A stretch of DNA of 64,000 bases from Antilocapra americana (Eukaryota; Chordata; Mammalia; Artiodactyla; Antilocapridae): positions 10,083,524 through 10,147,523 of the forward strand of contig ML660203.1 in NCBI GenBank assembly GCA_007570785.1, written 5' to 3'. Within the stretch, counting starts at the first letter, position 1. Each line of letters starts with the position of its first letter. A program made the translations under genes and the position numbers. This document shows, piece by piece, positions 11,227 to 22,604 of the stretch. Under the pieces are notes generated by a model. The model saw only the letters and a program-made list of their open reading frames with translations, was not told the DNA's origin and did no database searches.

Positions 11227-12967
11227 CCTAATACAAAAGATCACATTGCCATCCCCAATCCTAAACTTGGACCAATCTCCCAAACTCAAATTTCCAGCAA
11301 GCTACATTTAGGGTGTTCTTGTGGGTGGCACCCTTGGCCAATTTTGGACATTAATTACTGCTGTCTGGGGTTTATCCCTTCACCAGGAGTTGAGCCTTCC
11401 GAGAACAGGACTATAAGGCAGGGCCCCACATCTCAGCAGGAAAGACTAATTGGGTGAAGGCCTGAACTCTTGCTTTGGGACCACAGAGCCTCCTGGCTCT
11501 GAGCAAACTCAACTGCCTTGACTGTTCAATGGGAGAAAATTTACCTCAAAAGGTTGTGCCAAGAGCCAGGCCAAGACTCCTAAGAAACCTGATGCTTGAT
11601 GCTGGGGCTTTTTGTTTTGTTGTATTTTTTAGTATGTTGTTGTTGTTTTATTTTGAAGGCAAAAAAAAGATGACAAAAATTTTTGCTAAATTTTAAACCC
11701 AATCAGGAATCCCTGCTCAAAAACTCACTATCACCTTAAAATCCAGAAAAGATGTCATTTTACAGAATCAAATAGGGCAAGTTTGATGCTGGAATTCCCT
11801 GTTTCATCATCCCACCTCACTCCCTCTCACCTAGATGAGAAACTCTGCATTTTTCTAGCTTTACTTTATCCAAAAACTCCTGAAAGAGACACTTTACCTA
11901 GGATGGTTCTAAGACTCCAGTCAGAAAACGCATGAGCTACTTAGTTGTGCTAACTTCTTTCTCTGAGAAAGCCACAGATCTGTCCAACAGTAGGATCCAC
12001 TGGGCCAGGCTGTGTCTTTTTCACTGCCTGGAAATCCACACAGCATCTCAGACGGCTCCCAACACAGAACAGGCACTCAGAGAATGTCTCTTCCTCCTGA
12101 TGCAGAAAACTGGTGGATCAGAACAGTATCAGTGCCAGATTAACAGAACAGGAAACAGTCATAAAGCCACTGAACCAAGAAATCAGAATGCACTGAAAAA
12201 AATTTCTGGTGGAAAAAAATATGACTTTAAAAAACTCACTTCCTAGCCCACTCCAAGTAGAGTTATCTCTGCACCTGGGGTCCTTTTGGCGCTCTGCACA
12301 AGCTCACCAGGTGAAAGAAAGTTCTTTCTTTACCTGCTGGTCCTCCCACCAGGCAGTGATGCTCACTGAGGAAGGGAACTACCTCTAATGTATCAGCAAC
12401 ACCAGCCAGGGTCATTGGTGCCTGCCAGTCAGTGAGTCCTCTTGACTGACAGCTTTACTGAATGCATGTCAGTTATCCAGATGGCTGGCTTCTTTTGTGA
12501 AGAAGGCTGCTACCCCATCAGCAGGACATATGTTCAAGTTCTTTTTCAAGAGAAGAAAGGCAGACTTCCACTGAAATCTCCAACCACTCTGTGGCCTCAT
12601 CAGCTTCCTGAAGGTAGCTGGGAACAGGCTGAGCTGAATAAGAGTTCAATCATTAAGCCGCAGAACGAGTGAGCAAATTAGCCAGGTACACAGAATTCCT
12701 GAGTGTCCAGCAAAAGAAAGAATACTGGCATGGACATGTGAAAAATGCCCCAAATTCTCACGTAATCCCTACAACGTAGGAAAGAGAGAGGAGGGAAAGC
12801 TATGTAACTATAGAGAGGTGTCTCTGACTCGTACAAACCACCTGAAGATTTTATAAAAGTGCAGGCTCAGCTTCACTGGGCGGGGCTTTAGCATCCGCAT
12901 GTCTAACAATTTCACAATGCTCCCACAGACCACACTTTGAGTAACAAAGTTCTGTTGTGATTGCTAC

Positions 12968-13200
12968 TGTTTTCAACTTTTTAAAAACTGAAGTATAGTC
13001 AATTTACAACACCAGTGTTTTTTGTTTTAATTGAAGTATAATTGACCTACAGCGCTATGTTAGCTCCGGGTGCCCACACAGTGATTCAACATTTCTATAC
13101 AAAACAAGCACCATGATAAGCCGAGCTATCACCCGTCACTATACAAAGTTACTACCATATTACTGACTATATTCCCCATGCTGTGCACATTTCCTCTGAC
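12968..13200 (-). repeat. L1 3' end, part 1
   Basis: Reverse L1 3' UTR with aattgaagtataattgacct and cacagtgattcaacatttct. It continues beyond the SINE at 13201-13510 into 13513-13640 (gtacctcttaatctccctca, cagcaaccacctgttt). Confidence 0.75.
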
Positions 13201-13510
13201 TTATTTTTTTTTTAATATTATTTTATTTTGGGCTGCACTGGGTCTTTGTCGCTATGCTGGGGCTTTCCCTAGTTGTGGCGAGGGATGGCTCTTCCCCAGT
13301 TGCGGTGTGCAGGCTTCTCATGTGGAGGTGTCTCTTGTGTCGAGCACAGGCTCTAGGGGTGCAGGCTTCAGCAGTTGCGGCGCGTGGGCTCAGTAGTGGT
13401 GGCACAGGCTTGGCTGTCCTGTGGCATGTGGAACCTTCCCGGGCCAGGGATCAAACCTGCATCCCCTGCATTGGCAGGTGGGTACCTAACTCTGGACCAC
13501 CAGGGAAGTC
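13201..13510 (-). repeat. CHR-type SINE, long form
   Basis: About 310 bp in reverse: a T-rich start, gggctgcactgggtctttg, an internal gttgcgg-rich body, and the tRNA-like head ggaccaccagggaagtc. It is inserted within an L1; ctgactta before it and ctaactca after it look like a decayed duplication. Confidence 0.85.
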
Positions 13511-13512
13511 TA

Positions 13513-13640
13513 ACTCATTCATTTTTATAACCAGAAGTCTGTACCTCTTAATCTCCCTCACCTATGTCATTTACATCCCCACACTCCTGCCTTCCTCCAG
13601 CAACCACCTGTTTATTCTCTGCATGAGAAGCAAAGTTGTA
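13513..13640 (-). repeat. L1 3' end, part 2
   Basis: Continuation of the L1 interrupted by the CHR SINE. The gtacctcttaatctccctca and cagcaaccacctgttt blocks are in the same orientation and in the right order. Confidence 0.65.
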
Positions 13641-14000
13641 CAGTAAATATTGTATCCTGTGTTTGCAGCTGAAGAAGCTGATGGTCAGGGACAGAAGGAG
13701 ACTTTCAGCAGCAAGCAGAGGTGGAATGTGAACTCAGGTCGCCTGATCCCAAACTTAGACCTTTGTTTTACTAAACCACATCACTATCCTCCTGACCTAA
13801 ACATCCAGGACCATGAAGACATAGAGCTTTGCTGCATCCCTCAAGTTAGCCCTCCAGCCAGCTCTGCCATGAAACGCAGAGGGAGGAGGGAAAGCTAGAA
13901 ATAGAAGCTATGGGAGAATCAAGCCAGCCAGATGCTCATGTTAAGAACTTTAATCATTCAATGCTTCAGCTAAGGCTACTTAAGAAGGATCAAACAAACT

Positions 14001-14022
14001 GTGTGTGTGTGTGTGTGTGTGT
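14001..14022. repeat. (GT)n microsatellite
   Basis: About 11 GT units directly beside a Bov-A unit. Confidence 0.9.
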
Positions 14023-14024
14023 CT

Positions 14025-14119
14025 CACATGCTCAGTTGTGTCCTACTCTTTGAGAACCCATGGACCATAGTACACCAGGTTCCTCTCTCCATGGAATTTC
14101 CCAGGCAAGAACACTGGAG
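14025..14119 (-). repeat. Bov-tA SINE, first part (interrupted)
   Basis: Reads ctcagttgtgtcctactctt ... ccatggaatttcccaggcaa and breaks at 14119. It resumes at 14340. A CHR SINE lies between. Confidence 0.85.
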
Positions 14120-14338
14120 GGAACTTCCCTGGCAGTTCAAGGGCTAAGACTCTGTACTCTTAACACAGGCGGCCCTGGTTTAATTCCTGGTGAGGAAACT
14201 AGATCCCATATGCTGCAACTAAGAGTTCACATGCCACCACTGAAGATCCTGCATGCTGCAATTAACATGGAAGATTCCGATGCCGCAACTAAGACCCAGT
14301 GCAGCCAAATAAATAAAAATAATAAATATTAAGAAAAA
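14120..14338 (+). repeat. CHR-type SINE nested in Bov-tA
   Basis: Head gaacttccctggcagttcaa, then gaggaaactagatccc, several gctgcaactaagag-like units, cagtgcagccaaataaataa and an A-rich tail. The 13-bp flanks aagaacactggag (14107-14119) and aagaatactggag (14340-14352) differ at one base and read as a target-site duplication. Confidence 0.88.
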
Positions 14339-14339
14339 A

Positions 14340-14446
14340 AAGAATACTGGAGTGAGTTCCACTTCCTCCTCCAGCGGATCTTTCTGACCCAGGGAGCAAA
14401 CCAGTGTCTCTTGGGATTCTTTACCACCGTGCCACCTGGAACTAAT
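14340..14446 (-). repeat. Bov-tA SINE, second part
   Basis: Rest of the interrupted SINE: cctccagcggatctttctga, then the tRNA-like head ttctttaccaccgtgccacc. Confidence 0.85.
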
Positions 14447-15424
14447 GTTAGGGGCTCCTAGATGCTTGCTCCTTCACTAATGAAAGGCCATAGGAAAGTG
14501 TAATCATTAAACAAAAAGAAAGAAAAATTCTCAGTGATATGGAAGTTATCAGAGCCATACAGCACACAGAACTAAATTAATTCCTAACAAACAGCCAGTC
14601 CTGTGTGTTCTGGGCTGCAGTGCTCAGACCTCAGCTGGCATGTTTATAGAGTGGTCAGCTCTGCCCACTTCACACCTTAAGAGCAACACTGATGAATAGG
14701 AGCCCACCTAGAGGAGGGTAACAAGGAAAGAACAAAAACACCAGGCCAGGAACAGTCAATGGAACACAGAAGACCTGTCCAAAAGAGGTGCAGGTTGAGA
14801 CGTAAGCCCCATTTGCCTTGATCTATTTTCCCAAGGCGGGATTAGATCTGTTTTCTGAGGCAGAATTCACCACCTATTTTTCTGGCTGAAGCAAACAGTT
14901 CACTATTGTCTAGTGTCAGTGGGGGCATTTGCCCCTAAACCTTCTAACTCCAGATCCCACATTCTTTCCACCAGCCCAAGCTGCTTCCCTGAGGAGCCAC
15001 CATCCCAGCCTGTACCGGAGGTCGGCACTACAGGAAGATGGATCTCAGTTTCAAATAAGAAAGGTGATTTTATAGTCAGAGCCGTCCAAAGGCAGACTAT
15101 GCAGCAGCATGAGAGGATAGGGCACCTAATACAAATCCTGTCGGCAGGGAGGTTCAATCAGAGGTTAATCGCTCAGCAGGAACACTGCAAAGGGAATGTG
15201 GGTACTGGGTGGGTGGCTGCATGAGATGAACCTGCCAACCCTCAGAAATGAATTCATCTCTTCCTGCTGGATTTTTCTCTTAACACTTCATTTGTACATG
15301 GTTTGCCTTTTATCAGTTACTTGTACATCTGTGTGTCATCTCCACTAAACTGTGTGCCCCTGTAGCGTCTTATCCATCTTTCTACCTCTTAGTACGCCTG
15401 AGACTATATCTGGAAAACCAAGGA

Positions 15425-15600
15425 AACGTACGTGCCTCCTCTGTGCTAGGCGCTCTGCTAGGCACTTTACACGTGTCACTTCATTCTACAGCCTCACAAG
15501 AACCCTAAGAATTATTGTTCTTACTCGTGTTTATCGATGGGGAGACAGACTCAGCGAGGATAACCACCCAGGTATTGCTGGTGAGTGGTGAACTGGCACT
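15425..15600 (-). repeat. MIR
   Basis: Reverse MIR: a tgtgctaggcgctctgctag block, a catttcattctacagcctcac-like core and ggggagacagactcagcgag. Confidence 0.7.
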
Positions 15601-15777
15601 CAGTTTGGAAATCTACCTATATCATCATGCTTCCTTCCTCCTAAAAGGAACTCAACAAATGTCTGCTGACTTGAGCCAGACACCTTAAAAACAGGCCAGT
15701 ACTATATCCAGCTAGCTCTCTTGTTGTTTCCTGTTGCTATGCTCAAATTTTCCTTCTAATTATAACCATCCATCCTC

Positions 15778-15886
15778 AGAGGAGGAAAGGAAATGGCAAC
15801 CCACTCCAGTATTCTTGCCTGGAAAGTCTGAATCCATGGGGTCGCAGAAGAGTCGGACACGACTTGCATGACTAAGCAACAAATCT
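15778..15886 (+). repeat. Bov-A unit fragment
   Basis: Only the BovB-derived part is present: ggcaacccactccagtattc to agtcggacacgactt. The tRNA-like head is missing. Confidence 0.88.
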
Positions 15887-17199
15887 TCAAAGTGACCAAT
15901 ATAAGGTTGTCAATTTTTGGATATCCTCTTTCTCAATTTTTTTAAAGACAGTGGCAGAGCACAAAACTGGGTAAGAGGATCAAGTTTTCACAAACCTTTC
16001 CTATGCAAAGGAATCTCTCAAGACCCCAAGAACCCCATTGTCTCCTCCCAGCAGACCCGAGCTCCATCACAGGACTCTAGACCACTGTAAACATCAGGCC
16101 CTGGCTTTCTGCCCCAGAAGTATATGGCTCACACACACCTTCACAGGCTCTTCTCCAGAACCTAGCTCTGTACACTCAAACCCAACTCAGAACAACTCAG
16201 AACTTCCCAGAGCAAAACACTCCAGCTCAAAGGTCCTCAAGTTTAGCTAAACTTCCAAACAAAATCTATCTTGAATTTCAAATCACACTAGAAACCCACT
16301 GGCAGGCACTTTAAAAATATTTAATCTTCCCACCCAATAGGAAAAAAACTTTTTTTTGTAATTTGAATCAAAGGCACCAGCATGTTTGGAGAGCCAACAC
16401 ATAAGGCCTCTCTGACACTCCATCTGTCTTAAGAAATAAACCAAAGCCAATCTGGCCAACCATCTTTTAAACAAGAAACTTAGGCAGCACCAAAGGCAAT
16501 CCCCATTGCTCAGGTCCCTGGGTGGGTTTCAGGTTTTCCATCCCTGGGCCTCTGGGATAGGCACTCCTGCTGGCACACTTACCATTAAGATGCTGTACTT
16601 TTCAACCTGACATCTTGATTACAGAGGACCAAAAAGCCACGATCACTATAAATTTAACTTATGAAGATGTCTTCCCACATGCTAACATTTTAGAGCAATT
16701 TTATTAAACATGAGAGAGCCAGCAATGAACAGGACTTAATGAAGATCTATTTCCCATAAGCGCCTGGCCTATCTGCCTCCATCAGGTATTTTCAACTGAA
16801 CCTAAATGAACCTGTAAATGAACTGATTTGCATCCGTAAATCCAAGAGAAATATACCAGTGTAGGGGGAGATATCCAACCTCCATTTCCCAATCTCATAT
16901 AAGTCTCTTGTTAAACTAAAAATACGATCCTTTCAACAATCAGGTTTCATCTTTATTAAAATGGGAAAACAGAGAAATCTGAGCCACTTCACAACTAGTT
17001 ACAATACCTTAAGAAGAAAACAATGTTTGCTATATGATCATCTTTCTTAAGTAGAAAACCAACCAGGCACTGTTTAGAAAGATACCAAAAAAGACCTAAG
17101 CTGGAGAGATTTTTGTCAGTTCACCTACACCACAATTCTGGTTCCCATCCAGTTCTCAGTGAAAGAGCTTATCCACTTGACAACTGAACCCAAGAAGTT

Positions 17200-17353
17200 T
17201 GACCAAGGGGTCGGATGGGGTGGGAGGTGGGAGGGAGGTTCAAGACGGAGAGGACATATGTATACCTATGGCTGATTCATGTTGATGTATGGCAGAAACC
17301 CACACAACACTGTAAAGCAATTGTCCTCCAATTAGAAATAAATTTTTTAAAAC
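17200..17353 (+). repeat. Young-looking L1 3' end
   Basis: Has gacatatgtatacctatggc, tgattcatgttgatgtatgg, acactgtaaagcaattgtcc and an A-rich end. This is the terminal segment of ruminant L1, heavily 5'-truncated. Confidence 0.8.
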
Positions 17354-18490
17354 GTTTGATCAATAACAACTTTATCAGAAAAAGATAAAGTTTACTTACT
17401 CAATATTTACAATGTGCCACACTCTTTCTTGTATTATCTTAGCTAATCCACACCATAGTCATGTAAGATGAATACTATTTCCATTTGACAGAAAAGGAAA
17501 AATGGACAATATTTAAGTTCTTGGGACGTATCTGTTTTCTCTATATTCCCAGTACTAAGCTCCACATGTTGAGCATGGGACCTAGGACACAGTTTAAGAG
17601 CCTGCCACATGCCTAAGAATGAATACATAACTAAAGAAAACAAAAAGAAATCTGGAAAAAAAATATGTAATCCAAACTTTGCTCTAGGCCCCTAACTAAA
17701 ACCACTTATTGGAGCATACGTCCCTGATGCAAATAATTGACTTGACCTGCAGAGGTTTGTTTCAAAGAACCATTTGTCATGTTTCCAACATGTACATCAC
17801 AAAAATAACATCTGTTTGGTTACACACTTCACAGGGCAGGACCTAGTCCTGTCTCACTTCTTTTCCCCGATTCAGCACACACCTTGCACAGGTGGGTGCT
17901 TAAATGAGCTAAGCGATGACAAAGGTCATGATGAGGCTTGCAGCCAGCATGGGAGTAAACAGAACACAAGATGCCCATGGCCACCAGAAGACCTGGTCTC
18001 CGAATCGAGTTACATCCTCTCTCCAGCCTTGGTTTCCTCTCCAGACAGCAGGAATAACAGAACATGCCCCCAAGACTGTTTGCATTCATTTAACAAATAC
18101 TTACTGAGCATAAATACTACATACAAGCACTGTGCAAAGTCCAGTGGACACAGTAATGAACGTGACTGTCTCATGGAGCTCAGTCTCAAGGAAATATCAT
18201 GAGACTCATGAGAAAAAAGGAGCTTTACAAACGTCAAAGGACTCACAGTTATGAAGTACTGTCCTTCCTCTGTGTTTCCAAACTTGATTAATGGCATCAC
18301 TATCCACCCACTGTCTGAGCTGTAAACTTAGGAATCACCTTCAACTCCTCCCTCTCCTTCATCGTGCCCACGGTTGTGATCAACCACCAGCCTTCTGATT
18401 CTCCTTCAGAAAAGCCTCTGATGTTTATTACTTCCTGTCAGGTCTTCCATGCTTCTCTAGGCCCTTTGTTCCCACCTGGAGTCTCCTTGT

Positions 18491-18665
18491 AATAATAACA
18501 ATGGCCACCACTTATTGGTCACTGGATGGCAGGCATTCTACTAAGAGCTTTACATGCATATCATAAGTTAATCCAATAAGGTAGATAGTAGTACTCCTAC
18601 TGATAGAGGAGGAATCTGAGGTACAGAGTGACCTGCCCAAGATACGGTTCATGACAAAGCTAGCT
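18491..18665 (-). repeat. MIR
   Basis: Reverse MIR: ccacttattggtcactggat, aagagctttacatgcatatc, gatagaggaggaatctgagg, tgacctgcccaagat. Confidence 0.75.
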
Positions 18666-19123
18666 CAAATGCGCTGTCCACAAGATTCCATCCTGACCCT
18701 TTACTGGATTCCTGCTTCTGATCCCTTCCTGGTCAGCAGACATTCCTTCCTTTATTGATACTGCTGCAGTGCTCCTTCAGGAATCCAAGCTGACCGATCT
18801 CTTCTGCTTTAAGAAGGCCAATGCTCCTCGCCATCTCCAGGTCAAAGTCTCAAGGCTACAGGTCACTCCCTAGGGTTCCCCATTTGCTCTTCTGCCCCAC
18901 AGACTCCCACCAGGGGATGCTCTCACCCAGGGCTCCCCAACCCCCATGCTGACCACTTCACATCTCCCTCCTCAGCCAAGCGGCTTTTGCCCTTTGCCCT
19001 CCAGACAAGAGTCTTCCCCTCGGCAGCCTGAGCCCTGTGTACACACACACTCACATCTCAGCACTGACCGGTGTTCTTTCCTCCTTCCTTTCCCACTCTT
19101 CCTCCTCTCTCCTCATCCTCTCT

Positions 19124-19170
19124 CTCACACACAAACTAAAAAACAACAACAACACACACACACCGCCACA
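19124..19170. repeat. AC-rich low-complexity tract
   Basis: Imperfect cacaca / aacaac stretch. Confidence 0.8.
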
Positions 19171-19288
19171 CACACACTTCCAAAAGGAGGGCAGGCACAG
19201 TGTATTTTCATCTCTTCCAACTCCTAGCACAGTTCGAGTCAATCAGTGACTAAATGAATGACAGGTTGTGGTGTTAACACCTCATAGC

Positions 19289-19497
19289 GTGTGTGTTGGT
19301 CGCTCAGTAGTGCCCGACTCTTTGCGACCCCCTGGACTGCAGCCCACTAGGCTCTTCTGTCCATGAGAGTTTCCAGGCAAGGATACTGGAGTGGGTTGCC
19401 ATTTCCTTCTCCAGGGGATCTTCCCAACCCAGGGATCCAACCCGGGTCTCCTGCACTGAAGGCAGATTCTTTACCGACTGAGCTACAAGGGAAACCC
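19289..19497 (-). repeat. Bov-tA SINE with target-site duplication
   Basis: Complete reverse copy from tgtgttggtcgctcagtagt to the head gactgagctacaagggaaac. It is flanked by a perfect 13-bp duplication aacacctcatagc at 19276-19288 and 19498-19510, which defines both ends. Confidence 0.95.
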
Positions 19498-19771
19498 AAC
19501 ACCTCATAGCACTGTCCCTATAAGCAAATACAACCTTTCCCCCAGAGGACACTAAAAAAAAGCAGTGGGAGCTCCTGTCCTCTCAGGTAAACTTAAGAAA
19601 ACAGACTGCTTTCCAAAATGTTCTCACAGCTAGCTGAGACTGGTAGTCTTATAGTTGGCTGGCAGTCTCTCTCCGAGCCTCTTGCAAGCCAGTTCAATCA
19701 CCTCTAAGACTGCAGAAACAAAACTAGCTCCAGACCAAAAGACCACAGGAGATCTGCCCTCTCAGACAGGA

Positions 19772-19809
19772 GATGATGTAAACTGATGCACGATGATGTA
19801 AACTGATGC
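19772..19809. repeat. 18-bp tandem duplication
   Basis: The unit gatgatgtaaactgatgc occurs at 19772-19789 and again at 19792-19809, separated by 2 bp. Confidence 0.9.
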
Positions 19810-20139
19810 TCTCCTCCGCCTGGCAATGGGCAAAGCCCTCCCCAAATGCAGACTGGTCAAAACACAGACTTACTACCTCTGTGAACAACAGAGGATCCTG
19901 ATTGAGGGAGAGGCATGAAAGAAAAATGCTAGAGACAGCAAACTCTAATCCTGCTTTCCATCTTCAGAACTACAACTGGAGTCCAAGCCGCAAATGCCCA
20001 GCTGCCTCACCTGTCTCCCCTCTCCCATTCTCACCCCCCATTCCCATTCTCACCCCTACAGGTCTATTTTCCAAAGAGAGGCCCAATGGTATTTTTAAAA
20101 CGATGTGAATGATTAGGACAGCCATAATCACCCTCTAAC

Positions 20140-20600
20140 AGTTTTCCATCCACTTGGAATAAAATCTAAACTCTTCATCAGGAAGTTCAAAGTCCACTCC
20201 ACACCCACTTACATTATACCACTCTCCTCTTCAGTCACTATATTCCATAAACAGAGGTCTTCTGTTTCTTAAAAGAGGCCAATCTCTGGGCCTTTTCCAC
20301 TGCTGTCTGCTTGCCTGGAAGGCTTCTCCCCTAGACTTCTACAGAACTAGTAACTTCTCAAGGTTCAGTTCAAACTTGACCTTTTCCAAGAGGACTTTCC
20401 TGACCACCTTATCTAAAGTGGCACCCCTTCCCACCCCATCACTCCCACTCTGTTTTTTGGGGTTTTTTTTTTAGCACTTTCCACCACTAGACAATATTTT
20501 CTTCATCTATATTCCTGTCTTCTCCCTCATGGGGGTGGAAGCTGTGTTCTGTTCATTCTCTGAATACCATGCACATAGTAAGCCCCCCAAAAGAATTTCC
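20140..20600 (+). repeat. L2-like segment
   Basis: Order of blocks matches an L2 3' end: aaatctaaactcttcatcag, gcttgcctggaaggcttctc, aggttcagttcaaact, tttccaagaggactttcctg, then ccatgcacatagtaagc. It is old and diverged. Confidence 0.6.
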
Positions 20601-21849
20601 AGAGTATCTGTTGACTATCATCAGCAAAAGAGCATCCTCAGGATGGGTTATTCTGCTCCTCTGTTAGAATGATGAAAACATCTATAACCCCTACTATATG
20701 CTGGGCACTGTAAATCCACGATCTTCCTTTCAGAGGTAAATTCACTAGCTCAAGGTCACACAGCTAGTGACTTGCAGATTTCTCAGTTAAATACTTGTTT
20801 GTAAAGCTCCTAAACACCTCTCACCTTTCCTGCTTCTCAGGGGAAGGGCTGTCATGCTATGGTTCACCCTCCTGTTGCCATAACAACGAGAAGAATCAAA
20901 TATTTCTAAATTGCTTTCTAGTTATTAAAGCATTTTTACATTCACCTGACATAAGAGGAATACAAACCACTTGCCCAGAAAGCCATACAACAGTAAGTAA
21001 AGTGACTCAGAGTTCAACAGCCCCGCCCAGAACCACAGTAGTGGGGTGGGGAGGAGTCAGGACCAATGGAGGAAAGGAATCCTTATTTCTGGTACACAGG
21101 GATAGAGAAGCGGTGAGTCACCGGGTGAAGGCTCGCGCTACGTGAAACTCTGATAAAACAACCAGAAGTGAATCACAAGAGCTGGAAGGCACTTTAGGCC
21201 TACAGAGGACAAACCCTGGCTGACGGATCGGGGAAATGAGGCTCAAGAAGAAAAGTAACTTGTTCAAGTTCACTCAGCAAGTGAACAGAGCCGGAACCAG
21301 GGAGTCTCCTCTCCCCCAGTTCCCTTTCCTCTCCATCTAGGCTGCTCAAGGAGAATTCTGAGTCAGGAGATGGGGAGAGGACAGGGACAGCTCATGGACT
21401 CCACAGAGGAATCGGGAGAGGGCAGGGATGGGGCCAGGAAGGACACAAGTGTTGGGATGGAGGGCTGAAATGAGCCAAAGAGGCGACGGCAGTATCTGCG
21501 AAGGGGGGCTGGGGGGTGAGGGCAGGCAAGAGGGAGGAGGAAAAGGCAGAAGAGAAAGAAACAGTGAAGGCGGAAGAAGAGGAAAGAGTGCTGTGAAATT
21601 AAGGTCTGAAGGGGCCTGGCAGAGTGGGGAGAACCTGAGACGAAAGGGCTGGAATGACAGTGTGATGATGGAGGAGTCCAAGGCTCCGGGAGACGCTGAA
21701 AGGAGTCAGATGGGGAGGGGTCCCGGACCCAGATAGGCAAGGAAGGGAGTCTGACAAGACAAGAGTTCCAGGATCCGAGCAAACACTGGAGCAAGTCTGA
21801 CGAAGGTGGAGTCCGGCCAAAGGAGTCTGAGGGGGCCCGGCCGACTCAC

Positions 21850-22039
21850 CGCGCTTGTTTTTAGTGCCGTGCTTCTTGGCGGCCGTCAGCTCCTGCTCGA
21901 TCTTCTTCTCCAGAAATTCCTGCTTCTTACTTAGCATCTCCTCCGTGTCCCGAAGCCTCTGGATGGCCTCCTGGGGGGTCGGGCCGCCCTTGCCGGCCTT
22001 ACCCCCTCCAGCCCCGAACAGCTTCCCAAACACCGACAT
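21850..22039 (-). CDS. CHMP4B: CHMP4B coding exon 1 (N-terminal 63 residues)
   Basis: CHMP4B is the principal polymerising subunit of ESCRT-III. It forms membrane filaments on the cytosolic side for vesicle budding into endosomes, cytokinetic abscission and membrane repair, with VPS4 disassembling it. The exon encodes 63 complete codons plus one base. It begins M-S-V-F-G-K-L-F-G-A-G-G-G, the amphipathic membrane-binding N-terminus, then a G-K-A-G-K-G-G-P-T-P-Q-E linker and most of the basic helix 1, ending T-K-N-K-R. This matches my memory of mammalian CHMP4B and differs clearly from CHMP4A and CHMP4C. The donor is G|GTGAGT. The ATG at 22039-22037 is chosen because the family starts there. 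The frame stays open upstream to 22177, but that codon is GTG and no in-frame ATG precedes MSVF. Remaining exons lie left of the window. Confidence 0.97.
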
Positions 22040-22230
22040 GGTTGCTGCTAGCCGCGCCGGCCTCCGCCGCCCGCTCCGGCTCGGCTCGGCTCCGGCGCCC
22101 GCTCCTCTCCTCGCAGCTCCCTGCCGCCGCAGGCCTCTCCGCCACCTCCGCCCCGCAGCTGGGCCCTGCCGCGCCACCTCCCACAGGCCCCGACGCCCGG
22201 CCCGGCAGGCGTCAGGGAAACACGCCGCTG

Positions 22231-22250
22231 ACTACAACTCCCGGTGGGCA
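22231..22250 (+). promoter_or_regulatory. ZNF143/THAP11-type motif, copy 1
   Basis: actacaactcccggtgggca matches the ACTACA-A-CTCCC half of the consensus well. The GCATGC part has decayed. Confidence 0.65.
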
Positions 22251-22292
22251 ACGCGCCGGCCGTGCTTCAAAGCTAATTGCGGGAGGCGCGCT

Positions 22293-22312
22293 GCATGCCG
22301 GGAGGCTATAGT
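22293..22312 (-). promoter_or_regulatory. ZNF143/THAP11-type motif, copy 2
   Basis: On minus this reads ACTATAGCCTCCCGGCATGC. The TCCC and GCATGC parts are kept, and ACTACA is changed to ACTATA. Confidence 0.6.
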
Positions 22313-22374
22313 CTTCCGGCTGAAGGCACTCGGCGGCGCGTCTTTTTGGTCTAGCTAGGATCAAAGGGCGAGGT

Positions 22375-22394
22375 GGCATGCTGGGAAATGTAGT
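22375..22394 (-). promoter_or_regulatory. ZNF143/THAP11-type motif, copy 3 (best)
   Basis: On minus this reads ACTACATTTCCCAGCATGCC, essentially the full consensus for ZNF143 with THAP11 (ACTACAnnTCCCAGCATGC). Confidence 0.85.
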
Positions 22395-22474
22395 CTCCTT
22401 GGAAATAGTTCCGTGGGCGGGGGGGGGGGCGGTGGTAGGAAAACAGGAAGAGAAGAATATTTTATAAAACAGTA

Positions 22475-22604
22475 ATTAACGTTATGCACTTTCTATGATC
22501 CAAGCATTGTGAAAAGTGCTCTACTTGCATTATCACATTTAATTATCACAAGTTTGTGAGAGATGATACTCTTACTATTTTGTAGGTGAGTAACCAAGAC
22601 TCAG
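22475..22604 (-). repeat. MIR, interrupted by Bov-tA
   Basis: Reverse MIR (tctatgatccaagcattgtg, catttaattatcacaag, ttttgtaggtgagtaacc). It is cut by the SINE at 22605 and resumes briefly after 22816. Confidence 0.6.

Larger units (their letters stand above)
1..21849 (-). other. CHMP4B: CHMP4B intron 1 (3' part off window)
   Basis: This is everything downstream of the CHMP4B exon 1 donor (GTGAGT, read on minus, at 21849-21844). No second CHMP4B exon was found, so the first intron is at least 21.8 kb. Open frames here are short, interrupted and mostly translated SINE or LINE sequence. The stretches 393-1070, 1390-2394, 2526-4580, 5290-6620, 8065-9094, 11230-12960, 14450-15420, 15890-17195, 17354-18490, 19511-20130 and 20601-21840 show no gene, only low-complexity DNA or old repeat fragments. 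The segment nearest exon 1 (about 21440-21600) is strongly purine-rich on the plus strand, so pyrimidine-rich in the transcript. Confidence 0.85.
22040..22440 (-). promoter_or_regulatory. CHMP4B: CHMP4B 5' UTR and CpG-rich promoter
   Basis: Composition shifts sharply to GC- and CpG-rich DNA across about 21840-22440, while flanks on both sides are ordinary repeat-rich DNA. No TATA box is evident. The segment holds three ZNF143/THAP11-type motifs (22231, 22293, 22375) and an ETS-like cttccgg at 22313-22319. This is the layout of a housekeeping CpG-island promoter, as expected for ESCRT-III. The transcription start is not visible from sequence; it probably lies within about 22150-22320. Confidence 0.8.

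Noticed and set aside
13995..14025. GT repeat as a regulatory element
   Set aside because: It is an ordinary microsatellite beside a SINE, with no supporting context.
21599..22177. 192-codon frame as a complete CHMP4B-like protein
   Set aside because: Only the part from 22039 to 21850 is CHMP4B. The rest is intron read-through after a clear GTGAGT donor, and the first codon is GTG.
21855..22358. Long plus-strand frame across the CHMP4B promoter
   Set aside because: It is the antisense shadow of exon 1 and CpG-rich DNA, with no recognisable protein.
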